DNA of 64,000 nt from Paracyclopina nana. Its lineage: Eukaryota > Arthropoda > Copepoda > Cyclopoida > Cyclopettidae. The position numbers and the translations under genes are program-made. The stretch spans positions 3,554,001-3,618,000 of the forward strand of contig JAGUCH010000006.1 of NCBI GenBank assembly GCA_019096065.1, in the 5' to 3' direction. Of this stretch, positions 36,916 through 47,600 are shown one piece after another. How positions within the stretch are numbered: position 1 is the stretch's first letter; each line of letters opens with the position of its first letter. The notes beneath the pieces are model-generated. The model saw only the letters and a list, made by a program, of their open reading frames with translations, ran no database searches and had not been told where the DNA came from.

Positions 36916-38497
36916 GAGGGCAGCAAAAAATGAAATGATGGCTATCACTGTCCTTGAGGTCATGTTAGGCCTAATCTTTCTTATCGGAGGAGCGTTGAAT
37001 TGCATTTTGGTCGCAGTTTTTACCAGACGAAGAGGATTTCGATTGCATCTCAGCAATAGGTAACATGGATAAATAAATTCCTCATCATATATATAGTAGC
37101 ATGATTTATTTCAGCTTCATATAATCAAACCGAGATAAATGACTTTGATCCAAACGAGTTTCATAATTTAACTCTAGAGGCCCAAAAAAGGCTCTACATG
37201 ATAAGCATTATATATATCTGGCTAACAATGCTAATTAGGCTAAAAACAACCATTACTAAATAGTCTACCCCTTTTTTGCAGGTTTTTGATGAATCTGGTG
37301 TTGGCAAATTTACTTGCCTGCTTCGTCCTCATTCCATTAGTTCTGGTGGATGTCATGTATCTGCACGTGGAGGATGTGAAAATTGGCGGATTTTGCTCCG
37401 CTCTGAAGGCCGTGGCAACCTTGACATCCACAGGCTCGATTCTAGCTCAACTTTTAATTGGCTTTGATCAACACTTGGCCGTTTTGCATCCACTCCACTA
37501 CCACAGACTCATCAACGAATCCAAGTGCAAATTACTCTGCATTGCCACTTGGATCATCAGCATCTCTATGGCCATTCTCGCCAGCTTTGACCCATCCAAC
37601 AGCAGCGAATTTTCCGGCCTTTTCCAGGCGTGCCAAGGCCAAGAAATTTCCAACTACCAATATGTCATGACCCTGGTGATTATTAGTGCAACGTTTGTGC
37701 TTCCAGTTCTCATGCTTGTGGTGATGTATTTGCGAATTTTCATGGCTGCCAGAGACAATTCGATCAGAACGCGTCGAAACTCATCGTGCTCAATGACTTT
37801 TGAAGGCGTCAGCGTGAAAAATGGGCAAAACTATGTCAACAACAACAAGTATTTGAGTGTAAGCAATACGAACATTGCAAGGCATCCCAGTACAACTGCA
37901 GGAGCAAATGGGTCCAATTTGCTGGCAATTACTTCCAGTTTGAGAGCTTCCATGAGGACGAAATTAACTTATGCCAGTAACTTGCTGCTCTACAGTGAAG
38001 AAGGAAAAGCTGCCAAAGTGACCATTTTTGTGCTGCTCTCCATTGCCATTTGTTGGCTGCCATATTTCAGTGTTGCCATCATGGAGATGTTCCACCCTCA
38101 AATGCCTCAATGGATTCACCATTTGGGCCTGATTTGTGGCCTGTCCAACACTATCTTTTCACCCATTCTGTATGCTTATAGGTCCATTAGAATCAGAAGA
38201 GATGTCAGAAAAGTCTTTGGCCTTGGTTTCAAGTCCAAGGCTGGTGGCCATAAGTTGAGAAAGGCCAATGTTGAAAAGGCCAAAGCCTGCAGACTGAAAA
38301 GTCTAAGCTGCCCGCAACTCCTGATTTCAAGTGTGAATGACAATGAGACAAACAGCAAGAGCTTGTTTCATAGCCAATTCAGTTGCTCTCCAGTCCTCGA
38401 AGAGAAACCTATGTTGAGCACTGAAAATTCCCTGGCATTACCACCAAAATTGACTGCAGTATCACAACTTCATAGCCACTCTGATGTTGAGCTGTAG
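36916..38497 (+). CDS. Orphan class A (rhodopsin-like) G protein-coupled receptor
   Basis: Two visible coding exons, 36916-37059 and 37282-38497, join in frame within LSNRFLMNLVLANLLA (helix 2). Seven hydrophobic segments are present. Helix 1 is in the first exon. Helix 3 ends in FDQHLAVLHPLHYH, where the family DRY motif is replaced by D-Q-H. A third intracellular loop of about 90 residues, rich in Ser/Asn, precedes helix 6 with ICWLPYFSVAIM (CWxP intact). Helix 7 has SNTIFSPILYAY, a variant of NPxxY with Ser for Asn. The cytoplasmic tail has about 85 residues. The first visible exon starts at an acceptor (TTTTTTTCAG) in a phase needing an upstream exon, although ATGATG lies 22-27 bases inside. 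The extracellular N-terminus may therefore be missing from this model. The ligand cannot be told; a few features recall orphan receptors such as GPR22 or GPR161, weakly. Confidence 0.82.
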
Positions 38498-38922
38498 CGC
38501 TAAAGCTTGATTCCAGTATTAGTAATTCTAACCAAATAACACATTTATGAAATGCAAATACACATTTTTCTAATCAAAGGTCGATGATTTCCTCGTTCAA
38601 GGCAACAACTTGCTAGGTGTACTGCAAAGTAGTCGTCTCTCTTACACTCATTTAATGGTGCCATTCATCTTTTGATGCAGACTCTTGATGATTGATGTGC
38701 TAGCGTGACTGCGGGCCGTGATGAAAAAATTGCATTCAATTACTTGCTGAAGTTTGCCTATTAAAAATTGAGGCCTGAAAACTCTCGGCAATAGCCCCAG
38801 TTACTTCTTTCGCCTGATGTAACGTAACTCTTCATGATTTAAATTGCTCAAAAGCGGCTTTTTTGGTACTTTTTTGGCCATTTCATAAAACAAAAACAAA
38901 TCAAAGCTACCATGGATCTTGT

Positions 38923-39290
38923 CAGGGTGACCAGTAGTGGCTATTTATTGCCAAAGTGGCTATTTTTGACCCACGTGTGACTACGGAAAAGGCCGAATAG
39001 CCATAGCCATTTATGGCTATTTTTGATAAGCCCGAAAAATTTATATTTTAACTTTTATCTTTTACCACCAAAAAAAAGAGATAAAAATCATTATTTCATT
39101 CTTGATTTCAGCAACAATAATTTCAAAAATTGGATCCATACTTATTATCATTACCATGAAAACTCCTAAAAATGTTGCTATTTTTTTTGGCAATTTGTGG
39201 CTATTTAGAGTCTTTTTTCTGAGATAGCCAAAAGTGGCTATTTTAGGGAGAAATCTGGCTACAACCCGCTCAACTTTTCTGGTTACCCTG
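38923..39290. mobile_element. Non-autonomous hAT-type transposon (MITE), 368 bp
   Basis: The ends are CAGGGTGACCAG and CTGGTTACCCTG, inverted repeats with one mismatch in twelve. They are flanked by an identical 8-bp duplication, GATCTTGT, at 38915-38922 and 39291-39298. An 8-bp duplication with CAGGG-type termini is typical of the hAT superfamily. There is no transposase frame inside. The interior repeats the string GTGGCTATTT and its complement several times. The intact duplication and ends suggest a fairly recent insertion, between the GPCR and RCC1/BTB genes. Confidence 0.88.
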
Positions 39291-39457
39291 GATCTTGTCG
39301 AGACTTGAAGTTGAATCACTTGAAGTTCATTGGCGATGTTAGCGCAATTTTAAGGAATCTTCTATCTTCCAACAATTTTTAAGTGTAAAGTTATTTTAAT
39401 AACTTAAGCTGATTCGGGATTTTTACAAGCTCTTGACAAGCCATTATTGACGCGAAA

Positions 39458-41108
39458 ATGCCTAGCTACCAGGAATTGAAGAACTGGGCCATTTTTGAAG
39501 AACTCGAGGAAAACTTTTTGATCAAAATCAAGCTTGCTTGGATACCAGATCAGAATGAAGCCTTTGTGGTTACCACGGATGATGATGTGTTTGCCATTGG
39601 GTCTAACATAAATGGATGCCATGGAGTTGGCAATTCGACACCTTCACCAAAGCCACAAAAAGTGGAGGCGCTTTGCAAGAAAAAAGTCATTGATTTTGCT
39701 TCCAATGAGGACTTTGTAGAGGCTCCTATTTTGCTTGCTCGCACTGCCAATGGTGACGTATTTGTATGGGGTAAAAGTCTCAAAAAAGGTCAGTTACTCT
39801 CATCGGTTCCAGCCATGATTCGAAAGTCCTTTCGTGGAAAGGTTGTTTCCATTGCTTGTGGAGGTTACTTTGGGTATGTTATTATAAGGTGACATCTGAT
39901 TAATTTCCATTAAATCAAATTCTCCATTTAGCATGGCGTTGACTGACAAAGGATTCATCTATTTAATTGGCAGAGACAAAGTTACGGAAATTTCCATTTC
40001 AAGCGGCACAAACATGATTAATTTTCTGAGAAAATATCCCCTGTCCTCTGCTGTTCAAGTTGCTTGTGGACTTAGCTTTACCATCATTGTTCTGAATTGC
40101 GGACAAATCTTCAGTTGGGGACGTAATCGCAAAGGCCAACTCGGCCTTGGCCATCGCCAAAACGAAACAAATGAGCCGTGCCATGTGACTGCTTTAGAAG
40201 AGCATTTCATCACTAAAGTCGCCTGCGGAAGGTATTATGCGCTTGCCTTGACTAGCAGAGGTCACTTGTTCGCGTGGGGAGAAAATTGTGATGGTCAATT
40301 GGGAATCGGATCTTTGGAAGATGCTGACGCTCCTCAGAAGATTGGCACGCGCATTGGAGTAGTCTCAGACATTGCCGTCTCTCTTACGGCGAACACATCC
40401 TTGGCAGTCAGTGACTTGACTCAAATTTGCTACGTATGGGGAATATGCCAAAGCAATCGCCTTTGGGAGCCTTTAGAAATTCCAATTGGGGACATGCACT
40501 ATATATTCAATTTTTACCTCGACTGTTACCCCTACACTTTCGAAGTTTCATCTCAGCCTGCATCTTTGAGGGATACCTACAGGGCTGCATTCGACAGTAA
40601 TGAGAATACGGATGTCACCTTTGTCGTCGAAGGCCAAGAATTGCATGCGCACAAATCGGTGCTGATGATTCGCAGCGAGTATTTCAAAGCATTTCTAAAG
40701 GAGTCCTGGGTAGAACCTGGCAAGCCAATTGAAATCAAGCAGTATTCTTACGAAATCTTCAAGTCTTACTTGCGTTACATTTACAATAATGATGTGGATT
40801 TGGAAAAAACTGGAGAGCTAGTTGAGCTTATGGACCTGGCTAAATCTAATCTGGACTCGGAGTTGCTGAGAAAATGCGAGAGCCTCTTGACTGAGCGCAT
40901 CAAAGTGAGGAACGCTGCTGCGTTGTATACAATGGGAGTTAAGTACAATGCCAAGAAGCTTGAGGAACTTAGTTTCCTATTCTGCATCGACAACATCACT
41001 GAAGTGATCAAAACGGATGCATTTTCCAAAATGGACAAAGACGCCTGTCTCGCCATGATTTCCAAAGCAGGAGAAAAAGGACTGTTCAAGTCTATTGGAG
41101 CTAAATGA
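39458..41108 (+). CDS. RCC1 and BTB domain protein (RCBTB-like)
   Basis: Two exons, 39458-39873 and 39932-41108, separated by a 58-bp intron and joined at CGGYFG-MALTDKG, give 530 residues, almost the length of human RCBTB1. The N-terminal two-thirds hold RCC1-type beta-propeller repeats: GDVFVWGKSLKKGQ, GQIFSWGRNRKGQLGLGH and GHLFAWGENCDGQLGIGS are clear, and the first and last blades are eroded. A BTB domain follows at about 363-460 (NTDVTFVVEGQELHAHKSVL, then RSEYFKAFLKESW), then a helical BACK-like tail. Such proteins are thought to be adaptors for cullin-3 ubiquitin ligases or to act in chromatin and ciliary functions; which applies here is unknown. The start ATG lies near the 5' edge of the first recognisable repeat. 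The hAT element ends 168 bp upstream, so it may be near or within this gene's promoter. Confidence 0.9.
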
Positions 41109-41540
41109 CGTAATACTCATTTGTTCTCTTTATACTCCAGAGCTTGAATCTAATCTTGTCAATGTTCATGCCATTTCAGTAGTATGTTGTGATAAAGCTG
41201 AATACATATTTTCGAATAAGTTTGAAAACAAAAACAGAAGCGCTTTCTTAGGGCAATTTTGAAAAAGAAATGGTCATCACTATGTAGTTCCAGGCTTTAT
41301 TAAGACGAAAAATGGTTCGGGAAATGTGCCTTAGTTAACTTAGTTTAAGAATGGTCAACTTTCAGTGTTAAATTTGGAGTTTTTACGTAAATGTTGCGTC
41401 TTTACCTGCAGGCTTGCTCTTTTTTTCGATTCGCCTTCGCCGCTCACTTAAAGTTAGTAAACAAATCGCACTTTGACGCCAATATTTTTCTCGTGAAATC
41501 GCTGTGGGAAAGTGTTGCATTACTTGATGCCAGAGTTTAA
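41109..41540. other. Short intergenic interval (RCC1/BTB to TADA3)
   Basis: About 430 bp between two plus-strand genes. It must hold the 3' UTR of the first and the promoter of the second. No clear AATAAA or TATA motif was seen. Confidence 0.5.
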
Positions 41541-43121
41541 ATGCGAATTGTTCGGTATCTATCACAGCTGGTGGATACTTACGGGCCTTACATTCCGTTC
41601 ATAGGCTCATCTCCACCGTCAGAATCGGCCATAAATTCAAACAGCTCAACCATGAAGCACAAAAAGTCAAACAACTCCTCGTTTGCCTCTTCGCCGCCCA
41701 AAGGCAAGGGTAAAGGCAAAGACAAGTCTGCCACCTTGGGAAATTCTGGTGAAACAGTTGATCTGAAAGATTTGCCGATCCGGCTGCCCGAATTCGCCAA
41801 TGGCGACCATGCCAAATTTGTTCCGCGATACACTGCTGTGTTGAAACGATCAGAGCAAGATGGCATTGGCATGGAGGACATTGACACCCTCCAAATGGAG
41901 CTTGAGGCCATGCTCTCCTCTGCTGTCGTACGCAAAATGACTCTCAAAGAGGAAGTTCAAGTTTTGAGCGAAGCTGAAAAGTACAAAGGATCTGGAAAAT
42001 TGAACAAAAGGGTAATTACTCGAATGTACTTGCTAAATTCATTAGGATCTCAATTTTGATTTTCATTCCAGGGACCTTCATCTCCTGGCAAAAGAGGTGT
42101 TCCTCCTGGCAAAGATGGCCGATCGGCCAAAAAGCTGAAACTGATTGGGGGCAAGCCTGGCTCTAGTGAACCCAGTAAAATTGTTGGCATGCTCAAGCTG
42201 AAATCGGACAACAGCACCCCAGCATTTGACCCTCTACAAAACGAACAGATTCGCCCTGTGGCTGAAGCTGCCAAACCAGTACTGCCCAAAAACGAGACTC
42301 CTAACAGATTTTGGGCTTTCGTGGAGCCATATTGTGCCCCCATTACGCAAGACGACATAAAGCTGCTAGAAGACCTGATCAAAGGACACGGTGATCTTTC
42401 AGAGTACTACAAAACACCCAAGCTTGGCCAGCATTACACGCTCAAGTGGGCTAAGGAGGACTTGGAAAGCGAAAGGTTACGCGGGGCAGGAGATGCAAGC
42501 GTGTCTAGCGAAGGCAAAACTTTGGACGAAGCTGGCAGCCTTTTGAAAAAAGCTGAAGCGTCTACCTCAGATGACATTTCACCTTTTGGCGAGTTGACTC
42601 AAAGACTAGTCGCTGGCCTTTTAGAGGAGAATGCCATTAGCAGCGCTGACGTGGAGGAAAACACAAAGAAAGGATCGGGTGGCGAATCGTCCGACACCGA
42701 AAATGCAACGAAAGGCCAGCTCATTAAATCTCTGAATATCACTAACGCTGAAAACCTCGAAGCCCGCGTTCGCAAGGAGCTTGAGGAGCAGGGAATCCTG
42801 GATGCCAATGATGCGGATGCTGCACCTGAGAGCAACGACGAGATCCTGGAAGAGCTAGTGCGGTGTCAGAACGAACTGAAAGCTGTTTCTGCTCACAACG
42901 TCATGCAATTGAAGCGATTGCTCAAAGCTGCCAAGGAGGAAATGGCAAGGCAGGAAATAAGGAATAAGCTTCAAGCCGCAGATAATGAGGTGATGGAAGC
43001 CTATCGTAAAATCTCAGCTGCGAGGTCCAAGAAGAAGCCACCGACTAAGAAGGAGCGCGACCAAGCGTGGAAAGCATTGAAGGAGCGAGAAGTCATTTTG
43101 ACTCAGTTGGAATCTATTTAG
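41541..43121 (+). CDS. TADA3: Transcriptional adapter 3 (ADA3), SAGA/ATAC HAT module subunit
   Basis: Two exons, 41541-42011 and 42072-43121 (60-bp intron), give 506 residues against about 430 in human. ADA3 links ADA2 and GCN5 in the histone acetyltransferase module of SAGA and ATAC. Conserved blocks in order: FVPRYTAVLKRSEQDGIG with DIDTLQMELEAMLSS near the N-terminus; NETPNRFWAFVEPYCAPIT in the middle; SPFGELTQRLVAGLLEENAIS; and the helical C-terminus LKAVSAHN, ADNEVMEAYRKI, PTKKERDQAWKALKERE. The extra length is a basic low-complexity linker and a longer N-terminus. The first ATG (41541) may be upstream of the true start; another ATG at 41652 begins MKHKKSNNSS. Either keeps all conserved parts. 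The stop is only about 110 bp from the convergent MUTYH stop. Confidence 0.94.
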
Positions 43122-43232
43122 GTCGTTTTGCGAAAAAGTCCTGTATCTTGGGCTGATTTGGCTCGCTCATTGCCTGACGTCGTCGTTTTTCTGGTATCTA
43201 AGTTAAAATTGATGTGTTTCATTTTACCATAG

Positions 43233-44468
43233 TTATTGTAGCATGTAAATGAATACCTTAGATTTCTTGTTGTAGACTGAAAATACTTTTTTCATTGCCG
43301 TAGAAATGGCGCTAGTCTCAATCCCCTCATCGGTTAGCCATTCAATCTTTTGAAAATTGTCCGGTTTCCTTATTACGTCCACATTGTCAATATTGGCAGA
43401 CCATACAACATATGTTTGGCTGATGTGAGAAAACTGATGAGCAACCTCGCCATGACTTTTGAAACCAGTCATTCCATCACATTGGAATTCCTCTCTTAAT
43501 TTGGCATCAACATAATCGGCATCAATCTTTGCTTTTTCGTCATCAATAGCAGCAGAGGGGAATTCGAGCAAGTTGGCAAGCAAGCCAGTTTTTGGACGTT
43601 GAAATAGGCAAAACGAGGATGATTTTTCATGATATAAAATGCACACCAGCGTCACCCTTTCAGTGACTTTGGTTTTCTTTTCCTTGCGGGGATAGCTTAG
43701 AATACCTTGGTTATCAATGCCATTCGGTAAGCAGAGTTTGCATGAGGGCAAATCTTCAATATCAGAGTTCTTAAAAGCCAAGCAGTTTTTCTTGACTGGA
43801 CATTTCGAGCACTCGGGTTGTTTGGGCGTGCAAACCAGAGCTCCAAGCTCCATAAGAGCTTGATTAAAGTCACCAGGGCGATCATGATCCACAATAGAAT
43901 TGGCATTTTCCCAAAAGGAGGCAATAGCAGCATTGCCAGTGACATCAGCTCCAATTTTTCTCATCCTTGATAGCACGCGAATAACATTGCCATCAACAAG
44001 TCCAACTTTTTGGTTGAATGCAATGGAAGCAATGGCTGCGGCTGTGTACTTTCCCACTCCGGGCAGAATTTTTTCCAACTTTTCTGCACTTTGAGGCAAC
44101 TGCCCTTGATGGTCCTGCACAATTTTCTGTGCCCCTTCCCACAACCTTTTTGCTCTTGAATAGTAGCCTAGTCCAGACCATGCTTGATTGACTTCTTCCA
44201 GCGAGGCCTCGGCCAGCGTTTGCATGGTGGGCCATTTTTTCATCCACTTTTCATAATACTCAATCACGGTATTGACCTGAGTTTGCTGCAGCATAATTTC
44301 AGACACCCACACAGCGTATCCCCTTTTGTTGGGATCTTGCTCGGTGAGAGCAATCGATCGCCAAGGGAGAGTCCTATGCGTCTTGTCATACCAACCGAGC
44401 AAACTTTTCTGAATTTCAGGCAACTTTTCCCTGGCAAAGAAATGGGACGGACAAGCAGCGTCAGTCAT
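43233..44468 (-). CDS. MUTYH: Adenine DNA glycosylase (MutY homologue)
   Basis: An intronless 411-residue enzyme that removes adenine mispaired with 8-oxoguanine in base excision repair. The catalytic Glu lies in SEIMLQQTQV (residue 57). The helix-hairpin-helix is LPGVGKYTAAAIASIAF, followed by the catalytic Asp in VGLVDGNVIRVLSR (159). The four iron-sulfur cysteines are C213, C220, C223 and C229 (spacing C-x6-C-x2-C-x5-C). A MutT-like C-terminal domain for 8-oxoguanine recognition starts near 265 and includes QFSHISQTYVVW. There is no obvious PCNA-binding or mitochondrial extension, and the protein is shorter than human MUTYH. It lies 130 bp downstream of RSF1 on the same strand and convergent with TADA3. 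Drosophila lacks this gene, so its presence narrows the host. Confidence 0.95.
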   Translation of the reverse strand: MTDAACPSHFFAREKLPEIQKSLLGWYDKTHRTLPWRSIALTEQDPNKRGYAVWVSEIMLQQTQVNTVIEYYEKWMKKWPTMQTLAEASLEEVNQAWSGLGYYSRAKRLWEGAQKIVQDHQGQLPQSAEKLEKILPGVGKYTAAAIASIAFNQKVGLVDGNVIRVLSRMRKIGADVTGNAAIASFWENANSIVDHDRPGDFNQALMELGALVCTPKQPECSKCPVKKNCLAFKNSDIEDLPSCKLCLPNGIDNQGILSYPRKEKKTKVTERVTLVCILYHEKSSSFCLFQRPKTGLLANLLEFPSAAIDDEKAKIDADYVDAKLREEFQCDGMTGFKSHGEVAHQFSHISQTYVVWSANIDNVDVIRKPDNFQKIEWLTDEGIETSAISTAMKKVFSVYNKKSKVFIYMLQ

Positions 44469-44600
44469 TGTCTATAACAAAAAGAGAAAGAAATTTTCAT
44501 TCATCTTTAAAAATAGTAGTTGTATAATACTTGGTTGTTTACACACACGCACTGCATAAGTTGTTTGATAATAATTAATTCTAATAATAATTATGGTTCA

Positions 44601-47600
44601 TTAGTCATCGTCATCGTCAAAAAATCTTCCTTCCTCTTCATCCTCAAGCGGAATTTTAAGTGCAACGCCACGCGTTTGCCTGTCCACTTCGCCATCTTTG
44701 GCCATGTGGCGTTTTTTGCGACTTTTCGTCTCAAAGTCCGAGTCTTCACTAGGATCCGACTCATCTTCGTCAGAGTCAGCCAAAAACTTGTCACGTTTTC
44801 GCTTCTTGGGCTTCTTGGCTTTGCTGCCCACAGCCGAGGTGGCTTTCCGTTTAGTGTTGCCTTTGGCCTTCTTCTTGGCGGCCGATTTCTTGCGTTTGCC
44901 AAAAGACTCATCGGACTCGGTTTCCGAGTCCCATGACTCATCACGATTGGTTCTGGACTTTTTCTTACTCGTTGACTTGCTCACCTCCTCCTCAGAGTCG
45001 GAGCCATCGATGACAAAATTATCATCGTACAACACTTTGCGACTGCGACGACTTCGGCGTGGTGCGTACTCGCTGTCATCGTCGGAATCTGAATCGGAGC
45101 CTCCCCTCCGTTTCTTTTTCTTCTTTTTGTTTTTGTGATGATGATTTTTGGTGCTTCGGGCCAAGGGAATGTCGTCTTCCTCCTCTTCAGAGTTGATTTC
45201 ATCCTCCTCAAGCTCCTCGGATTCATCAAGAATTGCGGAAGCCTCTGACTCGGAGATCTTGAAATCGGACCCAGAGTCTCCGTCGTCATCATCAGAAACT
45301 CCAATGTCACTGAGCTTTTTGCGTTTTTTACCACCACCCCGTTTCTTGTTGACGGGCTCGTTTGTGATATTTATGGCCATTTTGAGGGGCTTTGGGACTT
45401 TGTCATCTCCATCAGAGCCTTCCTCCTCTTCTTCCTCCTCTTTGTTGGCTTTGATGATATTCTCCATATCTTTGCCCTTGCCTTGGCCGCTGCGAACTCC
45501 GTGCTCGTTGTCATCACCTTCCGCATGATTGGCATCCTCATCTTCCTCCTCTTCCTCTTCATAATCTTCATCCTTGGTAGATGCGTTGCCAATATTTTTG
45601 CCAACTCCACGCACGGGTTCAACTTCTTCCCCGAGCGCAGATTTGATCATATCGTCATACTCTTTCAGGTTGTATTTCACGTTACGAGCTGCTCGCCTGC
45701 GAGTGCCAAATCCTTGGTCAGATTCCGCAGTGCTAGAGCTGGAAGAACTTGAAGAGCTGGAGGACTCTTCTGAGCTTGACCCAGTAAAGTCATCGTCATC
45801 ATCACTGCGAATCCTCCGCGGCCTCTTTTTCTTAGAAGCTCTAGGAGCAGAGGTCTCTTTTTTGGGTATAATGTTATTGAGTGACTTGGACACGAAGGCT
45901 AGTCTTTCGCGCCGCTTGATTTCGGCCTCTTTTGTCTTGTAGAGAGCCTCGTATTCCTGCAGGTTGGCTGCCAGTTTTTCGAGGAGAGTGGCATGCTGGC
46001 AATCAGGGCAAAACCAGTCACCCTCTGGAATGACCATCAGGGATGGCCTCAGACAAGATGCATGCCAGCCATCATCACATTTATCGCATAGTAGGATCCA
46101 CTCAGGATGGTCAGATTTGTCGCACTTTTTGCATGCGAATTCGTCCTCCTCGTCCTCAGGCTCGGAGACTTCCTCAGGTTGCGGCTTATCCTGAAAAGAT
46201 GAAATGAATGAATAAATATAATAGAGCATATTTAATAAATTAGTTACCTTGGGCTGTCGACCTCGCTTCCGTTTTGCTCCTTTTGTTGCAGTTCGAGCAT
46301 GCTTGATGGGCTGAAATTCACCCTCAGGTACATCGGACTCGCACGAGAATTCGTGGTCAGACCGAAAAATTGCATCAGCCTCATCATCGAGGTCGTAGTG
46401 GTCGTCGATTTCTTCCTCACCAAAGCCATCATCGTCCTCATCAGAACCAGAGGAGAACTTGGCAAATTCCCGCAGAATTTCCTCTCCGCGCTTTCGCTTC
46501 TTCTTCTTCCTCCTTTTCTTTCGCTTTTTCTGCTCCCCGTCTTTGCCCTGATAGTCATCGTCGTCATCTTCATCGCTGGTGTTGGCATACTTCCGCCTTT
46601 GCTTGCGCTTCTCCAGCATTTGTTTGTACTCGTATTCTCTACCCAAGGCCCGATATTTTTCCAGCCTACGTTGCTCTCGCTCAGCTTGCTTCTTTTTGCG
46701 CGCACTATACTCTTCAAGGGCTTGCTCTTCCTCGCGTTGACGCCTTTCAGTTTCCTTGATCCGCAAAGCTGCCACCCGACTACTTGTCCTCCTTGACATC
46801 GACCTGGCCAACTCATGGTCCTCGTCCACTTTTTTCTGAGGTTTACGGTCACCTGATGACTTGGCTGGACGGCCTCGGCCTCGGCCTCGACTTGGCTGAC
46901 CGCTGCTCCTTGATGTGGACTCTTCGGAGGAGGATCCGGAACCGTCCGAGTCATCGCCACTTTTTTCTTCCTCATCAGAGTTTTCTTTAGAGGCTACTTG
47001 AGGGCGACCCCGACCTCGCCCACGACCTGAAGCATTGCCACCACCTCTACCCCGGCCTCGCCCACGACCACGACCACTGGTCTTTCCTTTCCCCTTCTCG
47101 GAATTGTCCGATTCCTCCTCCTCCTCCCCAGAGTTCTCCTCATTTTCATCCTCTTCTTCACTTTTATCTTCCTCTTTTTCATCATCTTTATCTTCCTTGT
47201 TGTCGCTGGTTTTGTCACTTGTTTTACTGTCCTTTTCTGCCTTCTGAACACCGTTTGTTTCGGCTTCTCCATTTCCCAATTGATTGTTAGCATCGCAGAG
47301 TCGGCCATAACCACGACCACAAATAAACATACTTTCCTCGATGATGGCTTCAGAAACACCCTCTTCATTTTCAGCCCCGTTTCCCTGGCCTTCAATGACC
47401 TTGACTGGCTCAGCTATGGCCTCCCCCACAATGGGAGATGACTCACTTTTGGCCTTTTTCTGTTCATGATCTTTTTCATCTTCTTCCCTTGGCCTTTTGT
47501 TGCTGGAGTCTGGAGTGCAAAATGAGGCAATGCTAAAGTTGGAAACTTCCTTGGGCTTTGATGGAGCTATGAGGTCAGCCACGCCGAAGCTGGCCTTTGG

